From: Paraphysoderma sedebokerense | Taxonomy: Eukaryota > Blastocladiomycota > Physodermatomycetes > Physodermatales > Physodermataceae | NCBI GenBank assembly: GCA_025602915.1 | Contig: JAHLJZ010000022.1 | Coordinates: 186,001-250,000 of the forward strand | DNA length: 64,000 nt | Direction: 5' to 3' | Shown here: one piece after another, positions 12,755 to 26,403 of the stretch | Position numbering within the stretch: position 1 is the first letter of the stretch | Layout: every line of letters starts with the position of its first letter | Notes under the pieces: generated by a model | The model's input: the letters and a program-made list of their open reading frames with translations, nothing else | Told to the model about the DNA's origin: nothing | The model's database searches: none | Program-made: the position numbers and the translations under genes

Positions 12755-13736
12755 ATGCACCGTAATCCATCCAAAACTACTGATTCAGAAACGTTCCTTC
12801 CTGTTACCACCATTCTGATCTCTGTTGCGACTTTTCTTAGTGTGCTCTTGATAATTTTTTTGACCCGGCGTTTAAAGGATCAAACATCGAATTTTCTCAT
12901 CTGCCTTTTCGTTACGGCCATCCTCTTCTTCATCTCCGACGTCTCTTACCTGATTTATATTCTCTGTCATGACCATCTTGTTGTCTCCTCAATATTCAGA
13001 TCTATCCGATACTCTTTCAACGTCCTTGGAATGATACTATTTGTATTATGCAACATATTTCGATTCAGGTCATTTGACAAGTTCGTCTGGTATCCACGGT
13101 GGGTTCAAGCCGGATTAACCATTATTACATTAATTTTGGGGATTGCAGTCGCTGTGCTACATGCATTAGCATTGACTCCAGTCGGCGATACTGAGTTTTA
13201 TGAAACCAATTATCGAAACTTTACGTCTGCCTTCTTCGGGTATGTGAAATTTCCGGTGTCAATGAGCCAGACCGGGATTAATGATTAATTCCATCAAACG
13301 TAAACCAGATGGTCCGTTCTGTTAGATTCTATTTTATCCTTTTGTTCTGTTTACCTCCTGGTAGGCATGAAACGTAGACTGTTCCGATTAGGTTCCTCTG
13401 ACAAGATCTCACCTTCACGGTCCACCAAAACTGACAATGAAACTCTTCGAGACTTGTACATCACAAGAAAATCGGTTATCTCTTGTTTGATCTTTAACCT
13501 TGCCTTAGGATTCTACTGTCTGATTACTTATACAGTATGGAAAAGCTCGATTACCAGTGCCGTTGGGCATTTGGGGTTGAGATTATATATTTGCACAGGT
13601 ATGGAGTACCCTTAATGTTATGCTAAGTTGACATGAAGATTAAAGTCGTTGTTTAGGAGTTGTCTATCTTCTCGGCCTTGGAAAATTGCTTCGTTCAGTC
13701 AATAGATCGACCCCTGGCGGAACTGGTGAAACGTAG
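12755..13736 (+). CDS. Seven-transmembrane-helix protein of unknown function
   Basis: Three exons (12755-13239, 13309-13598, 13657-13736) give 284 residues. The junctions are phase 2 and phase 1, and both introns have GTATG donors. Seven hydrophobic segments can be read. They include TTILISVATFLSVLLIIFL, LICLFVTAILFFISDVSYLI, NVLGMILFVLCNIFRF, LTIITLILGIAVAVLHALAL, WSVLLDSILSFCSVYLLVG, ISCLIFNLALGFYCLITYTV and LYICTGVVYLLGLG. The acceptor at 13308 was chosen because a later one gives a stop and this one restores a full fifth helix. The topology resembles fungal seven-helix receptor-like families, but I see no ligand-binding signature and no named family. Confidence 0.75.
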
Positions 13737-14258
13737 CTGCCAACTGAGCTGTATTCTCACTACAGACGGTTTCATTAATCATTATTCTATCCACCTTTTC
13801 GTTGTAATTTTATTTTGATAATGTTAATATAATATATAGATTTATTTTTTAGATGTCGTGTAGTATAAATTAGACTATCGTATTACTTGTATGCCTTTGT
13901 ACATCCTATCAGTCACTAATTATTAAAAGAATGTAAAAGAGTGATAAAAAATCTATTACCACCCCTGTCCTCTTTGAATATTAAATGTCGTTTTTTAGGA
14001 ACATGATAGATCCAATGTCTTAAGCTTTGCAGCATAAACTTGGAGTGAAACAAGAACCAAGTTATTGTTTGTTTTGAAGTCGCGTCTTCCTTGCTGCAGA
14101 GTCGTGTCCCTCTCTGTTCAAATCATAGCATCTATATCTATATCATTGTCAAAGCGAAACACTCACACTGTGTTGCATTTAGACTCTGCATTCTGAAGAC
14201 ATTCCCGACAGCTATCTTCCTGCGCATTTGCGATATGCATCATTTGTGAAGTATCTCA
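13737..14258. other. Intergenic region
   Basis: About 520 bp, AT-rich on the left with several poly-T/A stretches suitable as the 3' end of the seven-helix gene. No gene is seen. The right half should contain the promoter of the HEAT-repeat gene. Confidence 0.5.
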
Positions 14259-17200
14259 ATGGACACTGCACTTCGCTCACACAATATCACCTTTTCTGTC
14301 AATCCTCTCCATCGCCAACCACTTTCGTCCTGGGCGTCCGAAGTTCGTCAATTCCTCTCCACCCTCACTCCTCACAAACTCCAATCCCAATCCCTCACAC
14401 ACTCTGTCCAAATCTTCACGGACCCCTCTCAAGCAGAATCCACTTTTGAACCGTCGTTCCCTCACTTTGAAGATGTTCTTGAAAGCGTTACAGTTAACCT
14501 TGCGGTTCAACTTATTTCAAACCTCTGGAATCCTATTGAAACAGTTAGAATTCAGTCGATTCATTTTCTTTGGAGCTTGGCTGGTATTCTTGATTCAGAG
14601 TTAAACTCAAAGTACGGTTCTCGACTCGTGAACTTGAACTCCAAGTTTCAAGTTGATGGTCATGGTAAGTGAATGTGATCATTTCTGCTTTCTGGTTGAA
14701 CTTGGCGGCACTCATTTGTCAAACATTATGCTTTTCTTTATGGTATAAAAGGATTGCATGAAGCCATTCATGAGTTGTTTAATACGATTGGTCCTTCTTT
14801 ATCAGACATGTCTGTCGCATTGGTGGCCGGATTAGAATGTTTCTACACGGTTTCAAATCAAACTATCAGAGCCGTTTGCGTCACTGCATTAACCAGAATC
14901 ATTCATGAGAATCAAAAAGTGTTTCTCGAAGAAGATCATTATATCCTTTTTGCGATAGGAAAGTTAGTGGTGCAAAGTGTATTGGGAAAAATCTTGTTGT
15001 TTCCTTGACTTTTACTTGTATGGTATACTAGCTGCGATTTGGAATCTATTTTTTACGTTACAGTCTGAGCATCAGGCATCCAAATATTATCCTGAAAGAC
15101 TTGTAATCATTAAGGTGAATTGCTCTTTTCGTTATTGAGTTTGCGATGTCGCGAAGTTTACGATCGTACTGACGTTATATTCCGAAACAGGCACTACACT
15201 TGTTAGCTCCACTTTATTGTCTAGAAGATATTGTATTGACGTACAGGATTGTAGAATGTTTGTTGAAGCTCAAGAAAAAGGTTTGATATATACACTACGG
15301 CGTATTCGTAATGATAAGGAAAGGACACTGAACCAAAGTATCTTTACAGACCAAACTTGAAACCGCATGTATCAAGGATACGTTGGTTGTCATATTTTCG
15401 GAAATTGGAGCCAAAAGCGGTTTGTTACGGAATAAATTTATTTTCCTCTGAAAATATGTCTAACCTCAATGATAACAGATCTTTATAAAATGTTCCTGGG
15501 TCTGGTCAATCCTCATGATGAGAACCCCTATGACTTATTACCATGGACAATCGAACAGTACTATTCAAAATCTGTTTCAGAGACTACCGATCGCATTGTT
15601 TCCGTGAAAGAAGTCGTCGGCATCACCAAGTACATCGAATCTTTAATGAATCATTTTCAAGCGACGCATCCGCTAGTTCGCTTCGGAGCAGCACTTACCC
15701 TTCACTCAGCTGTCATCATTGAAAAAGCACTGCTTGCAGAGTTACCCCAAATATATGTGTACATTGTGAGCGGATTGTTAGACTCTGATTTCGCCGTATC
15801 AACGCTCTACATGAGCTTAGTGCAACGTCTAAACGGTGGTACCGATGGGAACCTTTCGAACTTAATCGGGTTATATCAACGAACCGATGTGTCGCAATTA
15901 AACTACGATACACTTTATGTGACTGATACGAACGGACTTAATAACCAAAGCTACTTTAGTCAAATCATTGATGAGTTCGCAAAGGACTTGCCAGCGTTAT
16001 CAGTCAAAATGCTTCACAAAATGGCTGCTTCCTTGGAATACTTTCCCAAAAACATGAAATTAAAACAGCTCAACTTACTTAGGCTATGGTCTGGGAAAAT
16101 GGAGAAAGTAAACATCTTTCAGATTTTTATCCGAATTCCTAACGTTTTGACTAAAAATCTTTTAAAGTTCGATACACCGCTTTTACAATCTATGCTTCCA
16201 TTTTTGACAAATACCGATCAAGATATTCAAATTGCAGCTCTCAGAGTGTTATCGAACCTTTCCAAAAGTTTTCCGACGGCGACATCATCTGATATCTCGA
16301 TGTTGTGGCCTCACTTTAAAGCTCTAATGAATCATAAAAATTTGCCTCTGGTATGTATAATTTTGGCGTCCATTCTATTGATTACAGACGAAATAACTCT
16401 TTTTCGAAGGATGTGTTGCAAGAGGTTTTAAAAATGTGGTTCGTCTTCCCGATCAATAAATTGAGTGGCGAAAATCAATTCGATGTACGATTCTATTTCA
16501 ACTCCGGGTCAACAGTTGCGTTCGCTGATAATTTTCGTTAGCTTTGTATGACACTCTATAAACTCTTCTTGCACAAATCAAGACACGTTAGATTTCTAGT
16601 TTACGACCTATTTGGATCAAAACTGGGTCAGCTGACGGGTGCCGACTTAAATGGCAATTCTGTCGCAATTCTGATCATGGCTCTCGGTGAACAAGATAGA
16701 GAGTGGTCAGTCTTCCTCGTTTTCTCATATTCGCGTTTACTTAAACTGACGTAGCTTATAGCTTGCACATTGTCATTCGACATATCGCGCAAGCTGTTCA
16801 AATCAGATATCCTGGGCTCTTAGACGGTATCCGAAAGCTTCAAGACATCACAGATCAACCTACCTCCTTCAAAACCATTGAATGATATCCTTTTGAGTGC
16901 ATTTTGTTGCATACCCGTCATCAACATAACATCAATTATGCTTAACGACTCTGTACTTTTGGTAGTATAGCAAACGCGCTTCTACGGGATAGAGAGGAGT
17001 ATGAAACACTTCTTAGAATAATGACTTCAGATGATATAGTAGATGCTTTTTGGAACTTTTTTTTACACGACGTTCCCGAGAACTTTGCAATGAATCCAGA
17101 CGAGTACAATTATAGTCGTGCTTCGATTCATTCTCCTTATTGGATTTCAATTTTATTGACAAAATTCAGTGTGAGACCGCCTCCTTACCCTGTACGTTTC

Positions 17201-20200
17201 TTCTATTGTCTGTACCATTTCTATTTAGCTATGAAATACTAACTGAATACTTTGATGTGAAGGCAACAGAAAAACGAACAACTGTCCCTGCTACTGTTGG
17301 TATCAGACGTCGATATATAGCTGGTTTTATGTTGGCTAGCCTTCCTTTGTGCGGCATTCCAGATAAAACAAGTAGACAGTATGTTATTTGCTCTTCTTCC
17401 CTTGCTTCACCACATTGATTTGTAACCATGTTCTTCCATGGCGGGGTACAGTCTTGCTTGCCTGACAATGGTTCGCTGCTGCTTTCGACAGTCAAGTAAT
17501 CTGATGCCGTCATTACTGCGGGCGTTGCTAGATTTCATATCATTACAATTCATCATGCATCAGTCGTGGGCTTTCCAAACGTTTGTATAAATTACTGCGA
17601 CTGCATCTTCTCGGTCCCGACATAACTCTGCCAGTTAATTTAGCTCTGCGTTGGATATAATCAAAGCAATTATCAAACTCAAGTTACCGCAAATTAGTCA
17701 GTACCTGACATTACAATATATGGATACAGCACTCGACATTATTATCAATAATCCAAATAATCTTTTGAGAATTGGAGCGATCGAGTTGGTGGAAACTGTC
17801 TTGATGGTGTTTCCTCGCGGTATGAGTTCAAAACTACAAGATATCCGTGATACAATACGGTAAGCCTTTATATTTTGCATTTGGAGAAGAGACTCATTGG
17901 ATTGATATCGACTGCGGCATTGAAATAGGATTGCGGTCATGGATAAAGCTCCTGAAATTTCTTGGGTAGCTCGCCGGGTGTGGCCATTGGTGTTTCGTTC
18001 AGCTCCTTCTGAAAGCGCATTAGAATACTCCAAATACATTGTCGATGAGAATGCGGTCATTATGAAAGGAGGGGTAGAAGCAGCAGGGGATCCATTCATC
18101 AAGCATCTTGAACCACACGAAAAAAAAGGTTGGTGTAAAAATTTATACGGCACAGCGTTTGGATGGTGGGACTAAATTGGTTTGGTATTGTTGAGAAATG
18201 GTGATGATGAATTTGCTAGCATTGAGTGCTATGAAACATAGGCAATCTGCTTCACAGAATTGTCGAGAATGTTTGAAATATATTGTCCATTCCGATCCGG
18301 ATTTTCGGAACGCTGCTCTCAATGGACTTCTTTCTCAAGTATGTTCTCTTTTGTCAATGTACCTCAGCCTCCATGAAAATATATAATTAACATGCCCCAT
18401 CTAGTCTCGTTTACTTCCGGATTCCCAAAAACCTGTCATCCTCTGGATTGTTCTTCCTCTGTATGGGGATTCCTCTGCACCGTTTCGTCTGGCATTTTCA
18501 AGATTCATTCGCAAATTACCAAGTGCACTGGACATTGCGTGTGACACAATCCTTCCTTATCCAGACGACACAGATGTGATGACCTCCGGGTGTGTTAAAT
18601 TTGTTACCAACGATCGCTACAAGCGGTTAGCTAATTGGTGGCTCATACTTTCTTTGGTTTCAATTTCTCAGTCCGCTTGAAGAGATTTTACCGGAAACGG
18701 CCATTTTGTCTGTTACACCTGAGACTTTAAGTTATGCGCTACCATTCAACGATTCACCGGTATCCTACCAAGAAAATGATGGGGTTTTGGTAATATTAAG
18801 TTTGCGTTAGTTGACTTCACCTCTTCACTGACAGTTCCAAGGTAGGCTCTGGAAGATGATCACTTAAATTTGCATACCATGTCCGTGGGCACTGTCGCCA
18901 AGTTAAAGACTTTGGTCCGAGATATGACGACAAAAGTTCCAGAACAATATATCAGTGAGGTGTTGTACTATTTGCAGGAATTTTTAAGCATAAAATCGAT
19001 TGCGGTATGATATTCACACGATTTCTCTCGCCATTACAAGATATATAGCTAACATTGTATTTTATGAAGCCTTTTGCTGTTTTGGTGCTATCAGAGTTTG
19101 CGTGTGCACATGACGGAGTTTTAGCAAGTATTCAAGATGTGTGGCTGGCTCCTCTCAAAGGTGACTTGAAAGGTAGTAATCGAGTCATGACAAATTCATG
19201 CTTATTGGCTCTCCACAATGTATCCGGTAATGTTGCCCCCTCCTTGTCTATTTTCTAATTCTCCTTCTGACGTTATAGTTATAATCATTAGAAACGTTGC
19301 CCGATTCGTTCAGAAACATTCTTTCGAAGATCTCAACGGCGATTCCTACTGACAGCAGTATATTCGCACTTATCAGCTTATGCGACTTTATCAAGGCTCA
19401 TGCTGCCCATAAATTGCCAGATTTAATGAAGAAGCATCTCCTGATGATGAGCAGTCCGCGTTACGCAACGAGTACACGAGTTTGGGCAGCTCAATTGTGT
19501 GGTACGTCATTCAGGTCTCTGCAGATCATTTTTGATCGGTGAACTGAATTCTTTCTACAGTTAAGCTTGCATTGATCGATGCAGAAGGGCAGATTGAAAG
19601 CGTTGCAGAAGCAATGCTTGTTTTATTTAAAAATGCAGAGGAGGGATTTAGAACAAACTTGTACGGTCCGTTAAAGAAAATTCTACAACACCTGACTCCT
19701 GACCACGAATTATTCAAAACTTTGATTGAGAGTGCGAAAACTGTAAGTCTGATTCGGCGAAGATACTTAGCAATGTTGATGGTTAATGGTAATCGAACCA
19801 CTACCTGCGTAGGATATTGCAAGTCCGGTGTTCTCAAATCGACAGCGCGGGTTCTCGTTATTCCGAATTATCTCACCTTCATTGATTATGCAAGAGAAAC
19901 TTTGGTTTTGCTTACGAGGATTGTCGGACCCGCGAAATGAGGTGAGTCTTGTATTTTTATTTGATTCACGTATCTAACATTGCTAAATCTGTTTGATGTG
20001 TACATAGATCCGTCGTATGGTAATTGAAACAATGATTCGGACAGGCGAGTTTGACTTTTTGAATGATCAAGTTGGGAAAATTGGAGTCAAGGAATTTATG
20101 GATGTTGCGGTGGGTGTCTCCAGCGCTGCTTCATCTCAGCAATGGAATAGCTAATAAAGTTCTCTAAAAGACCGAATTTCGAAATTTTCTTTCGCAACCC

Positions 20201-22163
20201 CCGGTTCACTCGTTGGTGATTTCTGATCAAGATGACCTTATCGAAGAATTGGAACAACCATCAGTTTCTAATTATATCAACGATAAATTTAACTCCGAAT
20301 ATTATGCAAGCAAGAAAAGAAAAATGCTGTGTCGGCGATATAAGTTAAAAGAGGATCGCTTCGACCGCTTTGCGAAGACCTGTGCGACAGATTTTATTGA
20401 GAGTTGCTCAAACATGCCTTACGAGGATGCATTGACACAGGATCAGCAGTTATTACTGGACAAAGTAGCTATCAATATATCTGCTCTTCATTGTAACTGC
20501 ATAGGTTGTTAACGAAGATATTTTAGGTGTCACAGGTCGACAGTTTGATAATTCTCCGAGAATGCTTAAGGAAATTTTCGACACAAGCGGTGTCTGTTAT
20601 GGACGATATATTGGGTGTCTTGGAAAACCGTAAGTATGATACTTCAGTCGTAGGGTGCTCTCATACTAAATATTGTCTTTAGTCTTCAACAAGATAACCT
20701 TAAACAGTAGTCACGATGACACCGAGAAACGGTTACTGTCTGCTACTCACGCATTAAAGAATTTGAGTGAATTGTTGGTAGCGTCGGATGGTATGAGGAA
20801 TGTCATGCCGCCATCTTAATGAGATATCCGTCCCTAATTATCACATCGCTTCAGGCGTTATTGACCAACATATGGCATATGTGGAACGTCTCCGACAAAT
20901 AATAAGCGCCTGCTCGGAACGGTAATGCGTCATTATTTCATACTGCTGTCCTACCGCAACTGATATTTTCACTTAGGGCGCAGAAAATTCGTGAGGAGCT
21001 TTATGCCGATATGGAGCGTTCCTTGTTTTTCTTCAACGAGTACAGCGATATTCCAATTACATCGGACGAACAGTACGAAGCTTTAGAAAGTCTTAAACTC
21101 GAGTCCCAAGAAGCCACATTAGAGGCCGTAAGAACTGGTCAATTTGAAAGTTTTCACAAATTCCAAGACAAGAAAATGGCTATGAATGAAATAATTGACA
21201 ATAAGACTGAAATGCTTCGAAAATTCACCGTACTGCAGTTGCATGCTACGGTTACTCTGGGGGGATTTTACATGAGTGCATTTGGTTTGTTCTTTCTTCT
21301 ACGTATTCTAACTTTCACATTTTAACCAGCTCGTACAGCTATAAGCGAAGAATCTGTCATTCAAGGATTCCAATTTTTAATAGGAATGCTAACAGATGAG
21401 CATCGGTAAGCTTATGTGATGGGTCCCTGTATTTCAATTTTCTTACGAATCCAAATATAGTGCCGTTCGAGCTATAGCGGTTGAAGCTGCCGCGAAATTG
21501 GTGGCCTCGCATTCGTCAAAGAACTCCCAAAGCGAAACGGCACTGATCTCGTATGTTCAGAAGGTGGTAAAAGGCTTCATCAATGAAATGAAAGATCCCG
21601 ACAACATGTTGTATCGCAGGGTAAGTGATCCTATTGAACTTACCAAAACTCAAACTCATTCAATCACTAACGTGTCCATGACAGAGGGTCGACATGATCA
21701 TCTTGGTATCACGAGTGTCAGCTTACATTAGCGATAATGAAATTCGGGTGGCCGTGATCAATCTGCTCGTGGACCTTTGGATTGACCCAGATAGCGAAGT
21801 TCGTGTGACGGCGATAAAGATGGTTCAGGTATGGGACAAGGTTACAAAGTTAAACTTGCAAACATTGAACTCACGGAATTATCTGCAGGCGTTATGCGAG
21901 CAGCAGTTACCAGAAGTAATATCTGGATTCCGAAAATCAAGTGAACCGTTAGGTAGTTATTAGCATAGTATTCTGCCTTTTTTGTTCGCTTATTGTAATC
22001 TTATATTACTTATAACGAAAACGTAGGTCCGAAAGCTGCACCAGTTGATTTGATGAGTTCTATCGCCAAGTTGATATCCAATACCGAATACACAGAAAAA
22101 GACCTTTTGACCAGTCTTTTGAATTGGCGTTGCAATGAGGAAACGAAACTTAGGGTTCGTTAA
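14259..22163 (+). CDS. Giant HEAT/ARM-repeat scaffold protein, family unassigned
   Basis: A single long gene with roughly two dozen short introns. It opens MDTALRSHNITFSVN and ends NEETKLRVR at a TAA at 22161-22163. The product should be about 2,000 residues. It consists almost wholly of amphipathic helix pairs typical of HEAT/ARM repeats, for example QDIQIAALRVLSNLSKSFP, LRIGAIELVETVLMVFP, HRAVRAIAVEAAAKLV and EIRVAVINLLVDLW. A short acidic coiled-coil region lies near 21010-21230. The largest exon is about 15469-16350. The last junctions were checked: MVQ|ALCEQQ and EPLG|PKAAP. No catalytic motif is seen. Focadhesin/RST1-like or other large HEAT proteins are possible relatives, but I could not confirm any. 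It converges on the WOPR gene, 172 bp away. Confidence 0.75.
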
Positions 22164-22335
22164 GAACCGAAAGTACTTGTACTACAAAAAAAGCGGCTTG
22201 AATCGGATTTAAGGCAAGAGATTGGTTTATTTTATTTGTTCATTTGGGAAACGTGAAAATAATTAAGAATTGAATAAATATTACAAATTACGTGGATATA
22301 AAAGCTATGATAACAGGGTTGTTGCTTGACACACA

Positions 22336-23642
22336 CTAGTTTAGCAAGAAATCAATACTTCCTCGCCTTCCGTCATTAATTGCTAATGGTCGCCGACAAG
22401 GAGGGCCAGCCTTGTCTTGTGGAAGGTCCGGTTCTTCCGGCTTTACTGAAGGGGAGTTGATGGGACTGGGCGGCAAGGGACTAAGCGGTTCTTGCTTTAT
22501 CTTATCATGACAGTGTGAATTTGAATGTTCAATATGATAGTTAGACAACGGCGATTGGGCAGGAGTTGGCTGGGCTTGATGATACGGATATGGGGTTTTA
22601 GGCAGTATATTAGGGTGCTGATGTTGTCTGGCATGCGGCGAAGGCGCAGGTAAAATTCGGCGGTTATCCATGGGGCGAATGTTGTATTGAGAGGCTGGAA
22701 CACCGATACTATGCCGACGAATATAAGGATCAAAACGAGCGCTGTGTTTCATAAATGGTGATGGAGGTTGTTGGACCTGAACTGATAATGTTGGAGCAGA
22801 TGAACGTCGGTATACTTGTGCTTCTTGAGAATGCGCCATCTGTGGATGTCGCGCGCCAGGTGTAGATGGGGACGGTGGAGGGTAGTGAGGAGAATTGGGA
22901 GGATGGAAGCCATGGTGGACAGGAGACATTCCAGATGGTGACGGAGGTAGCGAGTAATTCTGTCCAGGATGGTTTGGCTGCTGCTGATGGTGTAGGCGTT
23001 GAGGGGTCACTGGATGATTGTAGAATTCGTTCGTTTGGGTGACCCGTTCCCCGAATACATTCCGAATATCTAACTTGGCTTCAACACTGACGTATAATCC
23101 CAGAGGAATACGAATATGTGAAAACCAAGGTGCTTTTGAGGGTGTCAATAACTCGGTGTCTGCACTTTTTGAATTCTCAATCTTGTAATAAGACACCAAG
23201 TGGTATCGTTCTCCGGTTACAAGTTTACAAGCAAAAGATTTCTTGATAAGTCCGTTTTTAACAAAGTAGTTTTCAGATGCAGTAATTGAGTCAGGCCCGC
23301 TGACTGTTTTTGAGTTGTTAGGATGAATATGGCATTCTCGTGAACATAGGAAGAACCCGTTGACTCTGGTTGCAGACCAGCTCCTCTTATCTGTCCATCG
23401 CTTTATACCACTCTCAGACTCTTCGTACAGGAAACAGCTACCAGAACGAATTGGTCCAATGTTTTGACGACTCTTCACTCTGGAAATTTCATTCCTTCTC
23501 GCAGCCTGTGAGTAAGAGAATTGCCTTGTCAGACTCGTAGTTCGTCCGCGACCTAAGACGGACTTGCAAAACTTACCTCAATGAGGATGAGTGCATCAAG
23601 CACCGTATCGACTAAACCGAAAAATGATTCTGTGGCAGACAT
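22336..23642 (-). CDS. WOPR-domain (Gti1/Pac2/Wor1/Ryp1 family) transcriptional regulator
   Basis: WOPR proteins are fungus-specific DNA-binding regulators of morphology, conidiation and host interaction. Two exons (23577-23642, 22336-23505) are separated by a 71-nt intron with a GTAAGT donor. WOPR box 1 begins ESFFGLVDTVLDALILIEA and includes IRSGSCFLYEESESGIKRWT, then DKRSWSATRVNGFFLCSRE. WOPR box 2 is LIKKSFACKLV followed by RYHLVSYYKIEN. The C-terminal half is rich in Pro, His, Ser and Gln and is predicted disordered, as in Wor1 and Ryp1. The start at 23642 sits two residues before the conserved N-terminal block. The length is about 411 residues. Confidence 0.93.
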
Positions 23643-24355
23643 ATTTGCGAAATACAGGCCGGCTATAGTATGAGTGTTTGAGGAGAGATGAAAGAGGACG
23701 CAGTTGTCCTTTGAAGCATTAATTCGACAAACTTGTTTTACCAAATTCGCAATTGTTGAGGCGCGCCCGACACGCGTCGGTCCGTGGCTTCCAATTGGCC
23801 AGGTCATTTCCCGAGGCCTCCAATAGCCGAAACAAGCCGACAGCGAGTATATCGACAAAGTGGTTAGAGTTGTTCCTGATGGCTTATTATTACTTTGGAC
23901 TTGCCGGCTTGCCAATTAATAGAATATTTTGTACGCAATTGTCAGTTTTGCGTAACCATACAAAGACGGCGTATTGCCACTCTGTGCGCGATTATCTTTA
24001 ATCGGGAGTACAAACAATCCTCCATCATTGACTTGTGGAGCCCTAAATGTGAGGTCATTGACATTGTCCACACTCCACGCTTCCTGCGCTGCTTAACTCA
24101 CATAAAGTTTCTATCTGCAACTCGAGCTTAATATTGATCATCTCCTCTCGTAAGCCTAATTAAATCAAACAAGGAATGGAGATTGTTTTTTAGCCCACCA
24201 AAGCCCCTGACAATATTACTCCATCAATTTTAAGGCTATATCTTCAATTAAAAACTTTAACGCGACAAGGCATTTGTTATTATAACTGCAAGTGTATTTC
24301 TGTACAATTTGTAAAACCGTGCACGGTATCCATTTCCAATAATAAATTATGGGCG
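23643..24355. other. Promoter region of the WOPR gene
   Basis: About 710 bp separate the WOPR start from the stop of the next minus-strand gene. No gene is visible. The open frames here look random. Confidence 0.45.
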
Positions 24356-26232
24356 TCATATCATTACAGGACCAACCGCCCACTCCGTGAACTCTTGAAC
24401 GTACAAGGAAATGTGCTCAGTCCAGTCAGCTACACCCTCAGTGCCTAAAATGACCCACACCGACGTCGCCATCAGAGCCGTTATAATGATATTTTTGGGA
24501 AGTGTTTTCCAGCGGGACACGGAATGAAGACCAGTTCGGTCAACTGGGCGTATTGATCTATCATTTCCAAACACATATGGATCCGGAAGAGAGTTCGAGA
24601 CGACGGCATTATCTTCCATGTATTCCCGTAAGACATCTTTGTCTGGAACAACTAAAAGTGAGGAGTCGGAAATGATATTCGAATTCCAAGTGCGAGGACA
24701 TGATCTTCAAAGTGGAAAGTCAGTTTTCATCAATTAGATCCGTTCTGTTCAACAAAGAAATACGTACGTTTCAGGCAGCTTCCAGCCAGTATATTCTTCC
24801 AGAGCCTCTATCGAATATTTAGCATAAAGATCTCTAGAAAGTTGTACCCAAGCGCCAACTTCCTTTTCTGTTGTTTCTTGAATATCACAGAGAGACGTGT
24901 GAATTGTCGAGTAATCTTCATCTACCTCAAAGAGTTGAGATCTTCGCGAAAGTACTATCTGACAAATTGAAAAAGTTATTTAAAGTGAATATAATATTCG
25001 AGGGGAACAAAGAATACTACTGCTGCGGAGAAATAGACTGGCATCATCGGGTTTGAACAGATAAAGAAATCAAAAATTCGTGACACGAGTCCTAATTCCT
25101 TTATATCGTGCGCTAGCCATGCTATGACCCAACTCAAACAGAAGTATGGCTGCAAACTCACACTGTTGAGATTATAGTTAGAAAAACAACCAGAAAATCA
25201 GATTTCTTGTAATACGTTTTCATACCGCTCAAACAACTGAAAGAGCGCTTCATCTTCCTGTTTTAAAATAGGTAAAATAAATAAAATTTGTTGCATTGTC
25301 GGCTCAAGTTTTGAATGCATTGCATCTGTATAATTGTCATTAAGAAGCAATCGTTTCAGACGGCATGGAAGAGCAAGTGAGTGATGGAAAAGGATATCGT
25401 AAATACAGCAAGGCTAATCTCTCAGCGACCATGGACGCTTTTGATTCGCCCAAAGTGAGGAGTAAAACTGCACAGATGTCATGGAAACCCTTTGTAAATA
25501 TGCATATATTAAGTTAGATAATGCCGGCATGAATATATACAGAGATCATTTACCTGGTAATAATGTAAAAATGGGTTTCTTGCCAACACATAATGAATGA
25601 CACTACTAAGCTCGATCAACCTTTGCTTCCGTTCCGACTCGGAGTAACTGATAGGTATTATAGACATAGATCTTTGTACATCCAACGCAACTTGCCGCGA
25701 ATACGGATGTGACTCTACTGGGGATGACGAGGGATCTGATATGGATTATTGTAAATAAGATACTACACGAAGTGTTCTCATAAGAAAATGCAAACCCACC
25801 TTCATCAGAATCATCTGCATTTGTCTCTACGGTCTTCGATTTTCTATGTCTTAACCCTCTATCGGCATGTCCATTTTTGCCTTCACTTTTATCATCATCT
25901 TCTTTTGACGGACTTAAAGGGAATCCGTCCTCAGATCCGAACAAGACTATGGGCCAGGCTGACTTCCTGAGTTCATCATTAACAAATCCTTCGTTTATAC
26001 CAATTTCCCTTAATTCTCCAATGTATTTAGATTTTATCGCTTCTTTAATCACTTTAATTCGTTTTGATCGAGATGGCAAAGAAGCCGGTTCATCTGTATG
26101 CCGTTTGAAATCGGATTCATGAAGTGGCTTGTTGATTTCTTCTTCCAATGGACTCGAGTTGCCATCAACAGAATCAGATTTATTGTTTGTCCGTTTATCT
26201 GATTCCGTATTGCGACGCTGAATAGGTGGCAT
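24356..26232 (-). CDS. TBC1D20/Gyp8-type Rab GTPase-activating protein, ER-anchored
   Basis: TBC proteins stimulate GTP hydrolysis by Rabs. TBC1D20/Gyp8 acts on Rab1/Ypt1 at the ER. After a polar N-terminus (MPPIQRRNTESDK) come INEGFVNDELRKSAWPIVLF and the arginine-finger segment VALDVQRSM (Arg in DxxR). Next is the glutamine finger HYYQ joined by splicing to GFHDICAVLLLTLGE, then LSWVIAWLAHDIKELG and FDFFICSNPMMPVYFSAAVV. A C-terminal hydrophobic anchor, IIITALMATSVWVILGTEGV, matches the family layout. An acidic, Ser-rich insert follows the first block. Several short introns interrupt the gene; the stop at 24356 and start at 26232 are clear. Confidence 0.9.
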
Positions 26233-26403
26233 GCCGCCGTATTAGATTTAGGGACCGGCCAGTTCCTAAGTAGTCTAATATGAGTAGCGTTGTATAACTT
26301 GATTCCGTGAGTTGGAACGCCATAATAGGGTGATCAGGCCTCAATAGGGCGAGGTTTATTATTATATAGACAAGTTTTCCATCACAAATACCTAAATATC
26401 TTT

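Noticed and set aside
13365-13370. Acceptor at TGGTAG before ATGAAACGT as the first intron end of the seven-helix gene
   Set aside because: Joining there produces an immediate stop with the good GTATGT donor. The earlier acceptor at 13308 is phase-correct and restores a transmembrane helix.
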